A DNA stretch of 64,000 bases from Pseudomonas sp. L5B5 (GTDB lineage: Bacteria > Pseudomonadota > Gammaproteobacteria > Pseudomonadales > Pseudomonadaceae), in contig NZ_CP084742.1 in NCBI RefSeq assembly GCF_020520285.1, forward strand, positions 2,604,001 through 2,668,000, read 5' to 3'. A program made the translations under genes and the position numbers. This document shows positions 8,876-19,880 of the stretch, piece after piece (the stretch's first letter is position 1; each line of letters starts with the position of its first letter). The notes below the pieces were generated by a model that saw only the letters and a program-made list of their open reading frames with translations, did no database searches and was not told the origin of the DNA.

Positions 8876-9763
8876 ATGTCCACCCCGAACATTCACGGCA
8901 TCATCGGCTACACCGTCACCCCCTTCGCCCCCCACGGCGAGGGCCTGGACCTGGACGCCCTCGGGCGCTCCATCGACCGCATGATCGACGCCGGCGTCCA
9001 TGCCATCGCGCCCCTGGGCAGCACCGGCGAAGGCGCCTACCTCAGCGATGCGGAATGGGACCAGGTCGCGGAATTCAGCATTCGCCACGTGGCCAAACGC
9101 GTACCGACCATCGTCAGCGTTTCCGACCTGACCACCGCCAAGGCCGTCCGCCGTGCGCGTTTTGCCGAAGCCAAGGGCGCTGATGTGGTGATGGTGCTGC
9201 CGGCCTCCTACTGGAAGCTCAGCGAAGCCGAGATCCTCGCCCACTACCAGGCCATCGGCGACAGCATCGGCGTGCCGATCATGCTCTACAACAACCCGGC
9301 CACCAGCGGCACCGACATGTCGGTGGAACTGATCCTGAAGATCTTCCACACCGTGGAGAATGTCACCCTGGTCAAGGAAAGCACCGGCGATATCCAGCGC
9401 ATGCACAAGCTGCAGTTGCTCGGTGAAGGCCAGGTGCCCTTCTACAACGGCTGCAACCCCCTGGCCCTGGAAGCCTTCGCCGCCGGCGCTCGTGGCTGGT
9501 GCACCGCCGCAGCGAACCTGATCCCGCAGCTCAACCTCGACCTGTACCAGGCGATGCAGGCCAACGACCTGGACCGTGCCCGGGAACTGTTCTACCGGCA
9601 ATTGCCGCTGCTGGACTTCATCCTCAAGGGCGGACTGCCAGCCACGGTCAAGGCTGGCCTGGAACTGGCGGGGCTGGACGCCGGCGACCCGCGCCGGCCG
9701 GTGTTTCCGCTGAACGAGGCCGGGCGCAGCCAACTGCAGGCCCTGCTGCACATCCTGGGGTGA
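8876..9763 (+). CDS. DapA-like (dihydrodipicolinate synthase family) lyase
   Basis: A 295-aa TIM-barrel aldolase of the DHDPS/N-acetylneuraminate lyase family. Visible landmarks are GSTGEG near residue 45 (pyruvate/keto-acid loop), the MLYNNPATSG tyrosine, and the Schiff-base lysine in LVKESTGDI. The start at 8876 follows AGGAGC at 6 bp. It is unlikely to be the lysine-pathway enzyme, because it is paired with a class II aldolase under a cupin regulator. A catabolic keto-acid lyase or dehydratase role is more plausible. Confidence 0.9.
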   Translation: MSTPNIHGIIGYTVTPFAPHGEGLDLDALGRSIDRMIDAGVHAIAPLGSTGEGAYLSDAEWDQVAEFSIRHVAKRVPTIVSVSDLTTAKAVRRARFAEAKGADVVMVLPASYWKLSEAEILAHYQAIGDSIGVPIMLYNNPATSGTDMSVELILKIFHTVENVTLVKESTGDIQRMHKLQLLGEGQVPFYNGCNPLALEAFAAGARGWCTAAANLIPQLNLDLYQAMQANDLDRARELFYRQLPLLDFILKGGLPATVKAGLELAGLDAGDPRRPVFPLNEAGRSQLQALLHILG

Positions 9764-9777
9764 ATCCACCACGAAAA

Positions 9778-9805
9778 AGCCCGGGCGGATCACTCCGCCC
9801 GGGCT
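9778..9805 (-). terminator. intrinsic terminator, strongest on the minus strand
   Basis: A perfect 12-bp GC-rich stem (AGCCCGGGCGGA with its complement) closes a 4-nt loop. On the minus strand it runs straight into TTTTT, so it is a good Rho-independent terminator for the lipoprotein pair ending at 9833. It also lies just past the plus-strand lyase and may serve both. Confidence 0.85.
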
Positions 9806-9832
9806 CTGGCCGAGGCCCTGTCCCACCGTCGC

Positions 9833-10366
9833 TCAGTGGCCGCTGTGTGCCACCGCTGGCTTGGCCTTGAACAGAGGATCCTGGAGCATCTGCGCGATAA
9901 AGTCGTCGGTGATGCGCTGAACATGCTGGTATTGCCCCCCATCGAGGTTGGCCCAACCGCGCCAGGAACGGGTCTGATTGCTGACCCGGTACTTGGCCAG
10001 CGGCTGGTCACCACGACTGACATGAAACAGCACCTGACTGTCCCAGGTGGCCCGGGCCGGCACGATAAACAAGGTCAGCGCGCTGAGCAGGCCCAGGGGA
10101 ATGTTCTGCCAGCCGAAGTAATCACTGTTTGCCATCACGATCACGTTGTAGCCATCGGCACTGAACCCCTGCTGTACCTGCTCGAAGGTGCCGCGACGGC
10201 GCAGCTCGTCACGGATCAGGCCGCCAGGGATCGGCCCGACCACACTGACGCTGATCGCCGGTAACGTCTGCCGATAATCCACCTCGGCCGGTTTGAGACT
10301 ATGGCTGGTCTGGCAACCGCCAAGCCCCAGCATCAGCACCATCAACCACCACGACCGACTGCGCAT
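9833..10366 (-). CDS. hypothetical lipoprotein
   Basis: A 177-aa protein with a lipobox (LMLGLGGCQTS, lipidation at Cys18). Gln follows the Cys, so Lol sorting to the outer membrane is expected. A hydrophobic stretch at ~92-104 (LGLLSALTLFIVPA) looks like an embedded segment. The rest is typical of small uncharacterised Pseudomonas lipoproteins. Its ATG shares a base with the TAA of the upstream gene, so the two lipoproteins are translationally coupled. No family name recognised. Confidence 0.8.
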   Translation of the reverse strand: MRSRSWWLMVLMLGLGGCQTSHSLKPAEVDYRQTLPAISVSVVGPIPGGLIRDELRRRGTFEQVQQGFSADGYNVIVMANSDYFGWQNIPLGLLSALTLFIVPARATWDSQVLFHVSRGDQPLAKYRVSNQTRSWRGWANLDGGQYQHVQRITDDFIAQMLQDPLFKAKPAVAHSGH

Positions 10367-11010
10367 TACAGATCCCCCGACAGCATGGCCTTGAGCATCG
10401 ACGCCTTGGGCCCCTGCTCCTTGACGATCAGCGACGTGACCTCCTCCATCTTCTCCAGGTCAACCCGTTGCAGGGCCGGCACCTGCGGATACTTGGCACG
10501 TACCAGGGCGGCGTCGCGCTCCAGGTGGTCGCTGTGTAGAAACAAGCACTTGGCCCCCGCTGCCGACAGGCAGCCGGCGCGGAAATCACCGACGTAGTAG
10601 GCCTTGCCGGCTTCCAGTTCCAAGGGGATGGAAAAATCTTCGCGGCTCCAGGACGTGGCGCTGCCCCGGTCGAAATGCAGGTTGTAGATCTCGTAGCGCC
10701 CGGGTTTGAGCGGCATCACGAAAAGACTGCCGATGCCGTGCCAGGTCTCGCGCACGTCGCGTGGAGTGCGGCCGTAGATCTGGTTGTACAAGCGCGCCGA
10801 GGCAAACCCGTCACCACCCCGTGGGCGAATCAGCAGCATCTGCTCGTTGGCGGTGTGCACCGCCTTGGGCCAGATACCGACCACCCCCACGACATAGGCC
10901 ACCCCCGACTGCGAGTCGGGACTCATGCTCTCGGCAATTTTCGTGGAAGACAGGCTGTAGCAACCGCTCAGCGCCAGCAGCGTGGCAAGTAATGCGAGAG
11001 GGCGAATCAT
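10366..11010 (-). CDS. hypothetical lipoprotein
   Basis: A 214-aa lipoprotein beginning MIRPLALLATLLALSGCYSL, with lipidation expected at Cys17. The start at 11010 is chosen because it places the lipobox correctly. The in-frame extension to 11112 would bury it. The body has a jelly-roll-like pattern (PLKPGRYEIYNLHF, LEAGKAYYVGDF) seen in DUF2846-like surface lipoproteins, but that match is tentative. First gene of a two-gene unit with the next lipoprotein. Confidence 0.8.
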   Translation of the reverse strand: MIRPLALLATLLALSGCYSLSSTKIAESMSPDSQSGVAYVVGVVGIWPKAVHTANEQMLLIRPRGGDGFASARLYNQIYGRTPRDVRETWHGIGSLFVMPLKPGRYEIYNLHFDRGSATSWSREDFSIPLELEAGKAYYVGDFRAGCLSAAGAKCLFLHSDHLERDAALVRAKYPQVPALQRVDLEKMEEVTSLIVKEQGPKASMLKAMLSGDL

Positions 11011-11247
11011 GAGGCCGCAGATCCCTTGGACAATGATCGATAACGTCAACCAGAACGCCAGGCATGCCGACCGCCCTGTGACGGTCGCGGAGGATAAGAC
11101 AAGCGATGGCATTTCGCCACAATCCAGTCATCCAACGGCGTATTCCCGCAGGTGGATCGGACCCTGGCTCGCCGTCATCGCAGGCTGCTCGCTCCGCCAT
11201 CACACGGTGCCTGGGACAAGTGCCTGGCGCTTGCGCAACGATCGCTG

Positions 11248-11293
11248 ACAGCACATGGCCCGAACGCTGCGTGCCGTTCGGGCCTTGTGCTGT
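11248..11293 (-). terminator. long hairpin downstream of yegP
   Basis: Two 19-bp arms with one mismatch (from ACAGCACATGG to CTTGTGCTGT) surround an 8-nt loop, starting 22 bp after the yegP stop. No T-run is present. It is the only structure I see in the 304-bp gene-free stretch 11011-11314. Confidence 0.5.
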
Positions 11294-11314
11294 CGAGGGT
11301 GTGCCGAGCCGGTC

Positions 11315-11653
11315 CTAGACGGATGTCTGGTCCTTGATGTTGTGGCTGGGGCCGTTGGCCTTGACGCTGGCGATGCCCTTGTCCCGCGCCGCCTCCGTGG
11401 CATACAGCTCGCTGCTGCCGATGACCTGGTGATTGGCTGCCTTGAGGTTGAAATAGGGTTTGCCATCCTTGGCGCTCTTGCGCTCGTAGCGCTCGTCCAC
11501 TGGGCTGTTGGCCTGGACCGAGGCAATGCCGTTTTCCGCTGCCGCGCGAGTGGCGTACAGCTCGCTGGTGAGAATCACCTCGGCATTGGCGGCCTTGAGC
11601 ACGAAACGAAACTGACCGTTGCTGCTTTTCTTCAACTCATACCATCCAGACAT
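11315..11653 (-). CDS. yegP: YegP family (DUF1508) protein
   Basis: A 112-aa protein made of two ~50-residue DUF1508 repeats, each with the pattern Y/FELK.S.-G.F.F.LKAAN...I..SELY-.ATE.A...GI.SV..N. Residues ~1-50 and ~55-103 align to each other by eye. YegP-type proteins are small cytosolic proteins of unknown function, sometimes stress-induced. Full length for the family. Flanked by a hairpin on the 3' side. Confidence 0.93.
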   Translation of the reverse strand: MSGWYELKKSSNGQFRFVLKAANAEVILTSELYATRAAAENGIASVQANSPVDERYERKSAKDGKPYFNLKAANHQVIGSSELYATEAARDKGIASVKANGPSHNIKDQTSV

Positions 11654-11715
11654 GCTGTCGCTCCTTGGCTGATCAATGGGCGTTACGCTGGTTCAGTAAA
11701 GCCGCTGCTGGCGAT

Positions 11716-13068
11716 TCAGCCATCCCGGCCCGGGCTGAAAAAGCGGTTTTCCACCCGCGCCAGCCCCAGATGCTCGCGTAAGGTGCGCCCCGTATAGCGC
11801 TGGCGAAACAGGCCACGCCGCTGCAATTGCGGGGTGATCAACTGGACAAAGTCGTCGATGGCCCCCGGCAAATGGGTGAACAGCACATTGAAACCATCGG
11901 CGGCGTATTCCTGGTACCAGGTAACCAGTTCATCGACGATCTGCCCTGGCGTGCCCACCAGCACCTTGTGCCCGCTGGCAGAGAGGCTGCGCAGCAACTG
12001 CGCCAGGGTCGGCCGCTCCCGGCGGATCAGCTCCACCACCAGCTGCCGCCGACTCTGGTGGCGTTCGGTGGGCGCCGCATCGTCCTGCAAGGGCACCTGG
12101 GCATGCAGCGCCAGGCTCGACAGGTCGATGCCCAGGTCCAGCAGATAGGACAAGGCCTTGAGCTGCGCCTGGGGGTCCTGCAACTCCTGCAACTGCTGGT
12201 ACTTCTCTTCGGCTTCGTTGAGGCTGCGCCCCACCGTGGGGGCGATCCCCGGGAAGATCTTCAACTGCCCGGCATGCCGCCCGTAATGGGGTAGCCGTTC
12301 CTTGAGCCCGGCATAAAACGCCTTGGCCTGGGCCAGGTCGGTCTGGGCGGTGAACACCAGCTCGGCGCAGCGTGCAGCCAACTCGCAACCCGGCCCCGAG
12401 GAGCCGGCCTGGGCGATCACCGGCCAGCCCTGCACCGGCCTTGGCGCATTCAACGGGCCCTGGACCTGGAAGTGCCGGCCACGATGCTGCAGCAGGTGCA
12501 TACGGTGCGGGTGCAGCCATATGCCGCTGGCCTTGTCCCGGGGAAAGGCATCATCGGCCCAGCTGTCCCACAGGCCGCTGGCCACATCGAAGAACTCTTC
12601 GGCCCGTTCATAACGCAGGTCATGGCGGGGTGGCTCGGGGTGGTTGAAGTTTTCGCCGCCGATCAGCCCGGTCACCAGGTTCCAGCCAGCCCGTCCGCCG
12701 CTCAGGTGATCCAGGGAGGCGAACTTGCGCGCCAGGTTGTACGGCTCGTTGTAGGAGGTGCTGGCGGTGGCGATCAGCCCGATGTGCCTTGTCACCACCG
12801 CCAGGGCCGGCAGCAGGGTCAAGGGGTCCCAGCGCAGGCTGTAGGCGCTGTGGGCCAGCACCCGCGGATCGAGATCGCCCACCGCCACATTGTCATTGAG
12901 GAACAGGGCATCGAAGCAGCCGCGCTCCAGGGTCTGCGCATAGTGGCGGTAACGCTCGAAGTTCAACGAGGCGTCGGCATCCGCCTGGGGATGGCGCCAG
13001 CTGCCGCCATGGGCGCCAGAGCCCGAAAGAAAGGCCCCCAGCCCCATCTGCCCGCCGCGTTCAGCCAC
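11716..13068 (-). CDS. FMN-dependent luciferase-like monooxygenase (NtaA/SnaA/DmoA type)
   Basis: A 450-aa bacterial-luciferase-fold flavin monooxygenase. Typical segments are DALFLNDNVA, ASTSYNEPYNLARKFASLDHLS and GRAGWNLVTG (~130-140). These enzymes use reduced FMN from a separate reductase to oxidise amines, thioethers or chelators. The GTG start at 13068 overlaps the MFS stop by 8 bp and has GGAGG 8 bp upstream, while the first ATG is seven codons in. Last gene of the cyclodipeptide cluster. It could tailor the product, or it could be an independent scavenging enzyme that merely shares the transcript. Confidence 0.88.
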   Translation of the reverse strand: MAERGGQMGLGAFLSGSGAHGGSWRHPQADADASLNFERYRHYAQTLERGCFDALFLNDNVAVGDLDPRVLAHSAYSLRWDPLTLLPALAVVTRHIGLIATASTSYNEPYNLARKFASLDHLSGGRAGWNLVTGLIGGENFNHPEPPRHDLRYERAEEFFDVASGLWDSWADDAFPRDKASGIWLHPHRMHLLQHRGRHFQVQGPLNAPRPVQGWPVIAQAGSSGPGCELAARCAELVFTAQTDLAQAKAFYAGLKERLPHYGRHAGQLKIFPGIAPTVGRSLNEAEEKYQQLQELQDPQAQLKALSYLLDLGIDLSSLALHAQVPLQDDAAPTERHQSRRQLVVELIRRERPTLAQLLRSLSASGHKVLVGTPGQIVDELVTWYQEYAADGFNVLFTHLPGAIDDFVQLITPQLQRRGLFRQRYTGRTLREHLGLARVENRFFSPGRDG

Positions 13069-14488
13069 GGCTGGCCTCCTCCCGTGCCGCCTGCGCCGGG
13101 GCTGCGACAGTGCGCAGCAACACGCTCACCGATGCCCAGGCCAGCAGGCTGGCCAGGGCCAGGAACCCCATCACCACTTGATAACCGTTGAGGAAAGCCG
13201 CCTGGACATCGCTCGCCGGCGCAGCGGAAAACTGATGGAACAGTCCCACCCCCACGGCCAGGCCAATGCCGCCGCCAACATTGTGCAAGGTCATCAACGA
13301 GCCCATGGCCACCGAACCCACCTCCTGGGGCACCGAGGAAATGCCCAGCACCGTCGACGGCCCGAGGATGCTCGCCCAGCCCAGCCCCATGATCACGAAG
13401 GCGCCCAGCAAGTAAGGCAGGGAGGTCTGGCGCTCGAACCCGGCTTGCAACAGCGCGGACAGGACGAACAGCAGCAGCCCGGTCTTGATCAGCAGCGCCG
13501 GGCCCTTGCGGTCTACCAGTCGTCCCACCAGCGGCGACAGCAGCGCCACGCCCAGGGTGGTGGGCAGCAGCAACAGACCGCTGGCCTGCACCGAGGCACC
13601 GCGAATCTGCGCCAGGTACAGCGGCATGACAAAAAACGCCACGCAATAGAACACCGCCAGGCTGAAGCTCGCCACCACTGCCCCGACGAAACGCCGATTG
13701 GCGAACAGCGTCAGGTCGATGATCGGCGCCTCGACCCGTCGCTCCACCACCAGGAACGCCCCCAGGGCCAGCAGCGCCAGCAGGATCAATCCCAGGACCG
13801 GCGGCGAACCCCAGCCCCAGGCCGCCCCCTGGACAATCACCAGCACCAGGCTCGGCAGGCCGATCAGCAACAGCAGCGCGCCCCAGCCATCGAGCCGGGC
13901 CCCGGCCTCGGCCGAGCGCGACTCCCTGACACTGAAACTGCAGATCCCCAGGCTCAGCAGCACGAACGGCACGTTGATCAGGAAGATCCACTGCCAGCCG
14001 AAGCTGCTGGTGATCAGCCCGCCCAGCACCGGCCCGGCGGCCAGGCCCACTCCGTTGACCCCGAACAGCACACCGAAGGCCCGGCCCTGCTCGGCGCTGT
14101 CGAAGGTGCTGGAGACAATGGCCCCCGAAGCGGTATAGAGCACCGCGCACGCCAGGCCCTGGAGGACCCGGGCCGCGACCAGGGTGTCGATCTGCCCCGC
14201 CAGGCCCGCGGCCAGTGAGGCCAGGCCGAACACACTCAGGCCGATGAACAGCACGCGCTTGCGTCCATGCAAGTCGGCCAGGCGTCCCACCAGCACCATG
14301 AAGCTCGACAGCGCCAGGATGAAACCGTTGATCACCCATTGCAGGCTGTCCACCGAAGCGCCCAGGTCAGCCTGCAAGGCCGGTAGCGCCGTGTTGACGA
14401 TGGTGAAGTCCACACAACCGAGAAAACTGGCGATGCTCACGCCGAGCAATGCCCACCATTTGCGTTGCTGTTGCGCAAAAACGCCCAT
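13061..14488 (-). CDS. DHA2-type MFS drug/metabolite exporter
   Basis: A 475-aa inner-membrane transporter with about 14 predicted spans and family motifs: motif A-like GRLADLHGRKRV, and the DHA2 start FLGCVDFTIVNTALPALQ. It probably expels a product by proton antiport. ATG at 14488 has AAGGAG 6 bp before it, and the 15-codon upstream extension lacks a site. It lies 75 bp after the cyclodipeptide synthase and overlaps the monooxygenase, so it is the natural candidate for export or self-resistance in that pathway. Confidence 0.9.
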   Translation of the reverse strand: MGVFAQQQRKWWALLGVSIASFLGCVDFTIVNTALPALQADLGASVDSLQWVINGFILALSSFMVLVGRLADLHGRKRVLFIGLSVFGLASLAAGLAGQIDTLVAARVLQGLACAVLYTASGAIVSSTFDSAEQGRAFGVLFGVNGVGLAAGPVLGGLITSSFGWQWIFLINVPFVLLSLGICSFSVRESRSAEAGARLDGWGALLLLIGLPSLVLVIVQGAAWGWGSPPVLGLILLALLALGAFLVVERRVEAPIIDLTLFANRRFVGAVVASFSLAVFYCVAFFVMPLYLAQIRGASVQASGLLLLPTTLGVALLSPLVGRLVDRKGPALLIKTGLLLFVLSALLQAGFERQTSLPYLLGAFVIMGLGWASILGPSTVLGISSVPQEVGSVAMGSLMTLHNVGGGIGLAVGVGLFHQFSAAPASDVQAAFLNGYQVVMGFLALASLLAWASVSVLLRTVAAPAQAAREEASRG

Positions 14489-14563
14489 GGAAACTCCTTG
14501 ATTCACAAACCCGGCGACCGTGCTCAATGGCAACGGCCCCAGGCAGACGGAAAGACAAAAGAC

Positions 14564-15313
14564 TCAGATGGCGATGGCGCCGCTGGTCCAGTTGGGGTGG
14601 ATGGCGCCGGGCAAGGTGAACGGAATCGGAATGCCGCGCTTCTTGAACTTCAATGGCAGCCAGCGCACCCGATCCGGGCTGTGGGGCTCGATCAACAACT
14701 CGCGGCTGGTGGCCATGGCCGTGGTCATCTGCTGCGGGTAGAGCACGTAGTGATACCCCTCATCGGCCCACAGCGGCAGGATGATGGGGATCTCCTCGAG
14801 GATGTATTCGCGGCACTGGTCCGCCGCGCGTTCGATATCGGCATGCTCGTCACGCAGGCGCAAACGCTCGGTGAACACGCCAATGGTGCTGTCGATGGCT
14901 TCGCGCAGCTCCGAGCGCTGCTGGTAGACCTGATTGAGCTGCTGGCGCAGTTCGGCATATCGATCGCTGGCCAGTTCCTGGTTCCAGCGAGTGATGTGAT
15001 AAGGCACCCGCAGGCCATCGAGGATGTCCTGGTTGCGCGCCAGCCAGGCATCGCCGTCGCGGATCGACGCCGACAGCGCCTCCCCGGGAGATTTGCCGTG
15101 CTTGTTGTGGCGCTGCAGGGTGTCGGCCACCACCACCTTGACGTGGCTGAAGCCGGACTGGTTGATCAGGTGGATGGTGGAACGCAGCTTCTGGTCCTCG
15201 TGGTATTCCTGGCCGACGCTGACCGCCAGGACCACGCGCTTGCCCTCGAATTCATGCTCCTCGCCCCCCTTGTTGAAGTAGGCCTTGAGGTTGATTTCCT
15301 GCACCTTGCTCAT
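14564..15313 (-). CDS. tRNA-dependent cyclodipeptide synthase (XYP subfamily)
   Basis: A 249-aa protein with the cyclodipeptide synthase layout. The catalytic serine is Ser32 in VLAVSVGQ. Tyr170 and Glu174 appear in REYILEE, and Tyr192-Pro193 in LYPQQ. Pro193 and the Gln (Gln35) in place of Asn put it in the XYP class. The Gly normally two residues before the Ser is Ala30 here. An ITRWNQEL segment and the helix YAELRQQLNQVY also match the family. CDPSs take two aminoacyl-tRNAs and release a cyclic dipeptide. The amino acids used cannot be read by eye. It starts 4 bp after the dioxygenase, so the two are co-expressed. Confidence 0.85.
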   Translation of the reverse strand: MSKVQEINLKAYFNKGGEEHEFEGKRVVLAVSVGQEYHEDQKLRSTIHLINQSGFSHVKVVVADTLQRHNKHGKSPGEALSASIRDGDAWLARNQDILDGLRVPYHITRWNQELASDRYAELRQQLNQVYQQRSELREAIDSTIGVFTERLRLRDEHADIERAADQCREYILEEIPIILPLWADEGYHYVLYPQQMTTAMATSRELLIEPHSPDRVRWLPLKFKKRGIPIPFTLPGAIHPNWTSGAIAI

Positions 15314-15317
15314 GAGT

Positions 15318-16094
15318 TCAGCTCCAGTAGGCCAAAGGCTGTTGTTCGCCGTAGTAACCGATAAAGACGCCGAGGGTGACCCGGGTGCTGGTGGCCGAAG
15401 GGCGCACCGCGTGGATCAACCGCGGATTGAGCAGGATCAGGTCGCCGGGTTCGGGCTTGACCACGAAATCCGGCGGCGGCAGCAGGTGGCGTTCGATGCC
15501 ATAGGCCCGTTCCCCGCGCAGGCGCTCGTATTCCTGTTCGTCGGGCTCGATGCCCCAGATCTCCAGCTCGCCGCCATCCTCGGGAATCTCCAGGTAGATG
15601 TTGGTCGACAGCTGGGTCAGCAACGGTGGGCTGTGGCCTTCGGGGGCATTGCGCTCGAGCTTGTCGGTATGGGGCGTGAGATCGACCCCCGAGCCCTGGA
15701 ATCGGGCGATGCCGACAAAACACTTCTGCCCGCCCACCTGCAGCAGGTGCGCGCCCTGGGGCCAGACCTCGTCCAGCAGCAGGCGCAGCTCGTCGATGGG
15801 CGAGGCCAACGGGCGGAACAGATTGCGGATCTTGCGAATGTTGGGCAGCGCCAACGCGTGGTATTCGGCCCGGCTCTGCTCATCCTGGATCTCGATGTAG
15901 GCCTTGCCGATACGCACGAATTCCTGTTGCTGGCCGAAGGCACTGCGCAGGTCCTGCTGGTACAGGTGGTCGCGGGCCACCTGCAAGGTGTCCGGCGGGC
16001 AGAACCCTTTGAGCTGGACGCCATAGGAGCGTTTTTCCACCACATCGATAATGTGCCGCGCTTCAAGTTTGTCGGCAGTAGTGACTGTAAACAT
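15318..16094 (-). CDS. Fe(II)/2-oxoglutarate-dependent dioxygenase
   Basis: A 258-aa prolyl-hydroxylase-like oxygenase. The facial triad is His142-x-Asp144 (LTPHTDK) and His228 (PRLIHAV), and Arg238 (STRVTLGVF) would bind 2-oxoglutarate. It has no signal peptide, so it acts in the cytoplasm. First gene of the unit and 4 bp from the cyclodipeptide synthase. 2OG oxygenases are the tailoring enzymes in bicyclomycin synthesis, so hydroxylation of the cyclic dipeptide is the reasonable inference. It could also pre-hydroxylate a free amino acid. Confidence 0.88.
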   Translation of the reverse strand: MFTVTTADKLEARHIIDVVEKRSYGVQLKGFCPPDTLQVARDHLYQQDLRSAFGQQQEFVRIGKAYIEIQDEQSRAEYHALALPNIRKIRNLFRPLASPIDELRLLLDEVWPQGAHLLQVGGQKCFVGIARFQGSGVDLTPHTDKLERNAPEGHSPPLLTQLSTNIYLEIPEDGGELEIWGIEPDEQEYERLRGERAYGIERHLLPPPDFVVKPEPGDLILLNPRLIHAVRPSATSTRVTLGVFIGYYGEQQPLAYWS

Positions 16095-16384
16095 GCAAGC
16101 TCCCTTATTCCCTGGAAGTAGCGATGAAGTGCATCTGGGTTGAACGTAATAATTTGTTTCAAGGCCACCTTAGGCATTGGCCAAAGGCTTGTGAAATACC
16201 CTTTGCATCTAATATCCAAACTTAAAAACGTATAGAAAATCAGGCAAATAGCGGCCTTCACAGACACTTTAAAAGCGCTGCGAGAAGATCATGAAATTTA
16301 CTGATAGTTAACTTGAACGAAGAACATTGCTGCTCTTTATATGTTTAAAACCTCCCGAGCTTGATTAATAAAACTGCCATGTAC
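16095..16384. promoter_or_regulatory. AT-rich leader of the cyclodipeptide cluster
   Basis: This 290-bp gap is strikingly AT-rich compared with the genes around it and must hold the minus-strand promoter of the cluster. A 20-bp imperfect inverted repeat (CCTTAGGC-ATTG-GCCAAAGG) lies about 75-95 bp before the dioxygenase start. No regulator gene is adjacent. The low GC also fits acquired DNA or a silenced promoter. Confidence 0.4.
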
Positions 16385-17383
16385 TCATTCAACTTCATTG
16401 AATTGTCCCTCCATGTAAGCCGACGCTTCGAAAGACTTCTGGATAATGCCCTCCTCACGGTAAAGATCGGCGGTGTGCTGGACGTCCTCCACCACCGCCG
16501 GGCCCACGGCGATGCGCCGGGGCTCGGAGTAACGGTTGGAGCGCAGGTGGATTTCCACCGGCAGGCCGCTGTAGCCAGCCTGGATTCTTGAGAACTCCTC
16601 CTGATGCTGGTTGGCCCAGGCATACGCACGGCCCAGGCGCCGCAGAAAATCGGCGATCTGCGCCGGCTTGTCGGCAATCGCCCGGTCGTTGGCTACCAAC
16701 AGCATGTGCCCGGCGAACAGGCCTTCGCCACTCACCAGCACCCGGCTGCCGCCCTCCATCTGCACCATGCTGGTGTAGGGGTCCCAGGTCGACCAGGCAT
16801 CGGCCTGGCCGTTACTCAGCAGGCTGCGGGATTCGGCGGGCTGGAGAAAGATGAACTGCGCATCCGTGCCATGCAGCCCCGCCGAACGCAAGGCCGCCAG
16901 GGCCAGGAAGTGGCCGATGGAACCGCGGGTGGTGGTGATGCGTCGGCCCTTGAGGCTGGCGGCATCCTTGAGCGGCGAATCGTCCCTGACCACGATCGCC
17001 ACGGCGGTGGGCGTGACCTTGAGCTTGATCACCCCCACGGTCTTGAGCGGTGCCCCCGCGGCGGCGGCAAACACGAACGGCGCATCCCCCAGGCTGCCGA
17101 TGTCCACTGCTCCGGCGGCCAGCGCCTCGGCAGTGGGGGCAGCGGCAGCGAACGAGGCGAATTCGATGGGATACGGCACCTGCTCCAGTTCGCCGGCCGC
17201 TTGCAGCAGGATCTTCAGCGACTGCTTCTGGCTGGACACCCGCAGCGTCGGCTGCGCCAGCACCTGGCTGCTGAACAGCAGCAGCGCCAGGAACGCCAGT
17301 TGCCGTCTGTTGCGCCGCCGATCGCAGCCTGCGGCAGCGACTACAGAGTGCATGCCCGTCTGTTGCCGCTCGCGCTTGATCAT
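16385..17383 (-). CDS. SsuA/TauA-like ABC substrate-binding protein
   Basis: A 332-aa aliphatic-sulfonate-type periplasmic binding protein. After a basic leader and a hydrophobic core (LAFLALLLFSSQVLA, cleavage near AQP) come RVSSQKQSLKILLQAAG, the anion-loop region GAVDIGSLGDAPFVFA, and DAWSTWDPYTS. ATG at 17383 nearly abuts the receptor stop (17387). A start at the later Met (17353) would also keep the signal. No permease or ATPase is beside it, so it must use a distant one. The SsuBC-like pair at 27.6-29.3 kb is the obvious candidate. Confidence 0.88.
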   Translation of the reverse strand: MIKRERQQTGMHSVVAAAGCDRRRNRRQLAFLALLLFSSQVLAQPTLRVSSQKQSLKILLQAAGELEQVPYPIEFASFAAAAPTAEALAAGAVDIGSLGDAPFVFAAAAGAPLKTVGVIKLKVTPTAVAIVVRDDSPLKDAASLKGRRITTTRGSIGHFLALAALRSAGLHGTDAQFIFLQPAESRSLLSNGQADAWSTWDPYTSMVQMEGGSRVLVSGEGLFAGHMLLVANDRAIADKPAQIADFLRRLGRAYAWANQHQEEFSRIQAGYSGLPVEIHLRSNRYSEPRRIAVGPAVVEDVQHTADLYREEGIIQKSFEASAYMEGQFNEVE

Positions 17384-17386
17384 CAA

Positions 17387-19855
<2,469 letters not shown>

Positions 19856-19880
19856 GGCTTCAGATCCTTTTGAAGAGTGC

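Noticed and set aside
14564..16094. Bicyclomycin biosynthesis genes
   Set aside because: A CDPS, an MFS and a 2OG oxygenase are present, but the bicyclomycin set needs several 2OG enzymes and a P450, and none of the others is here.
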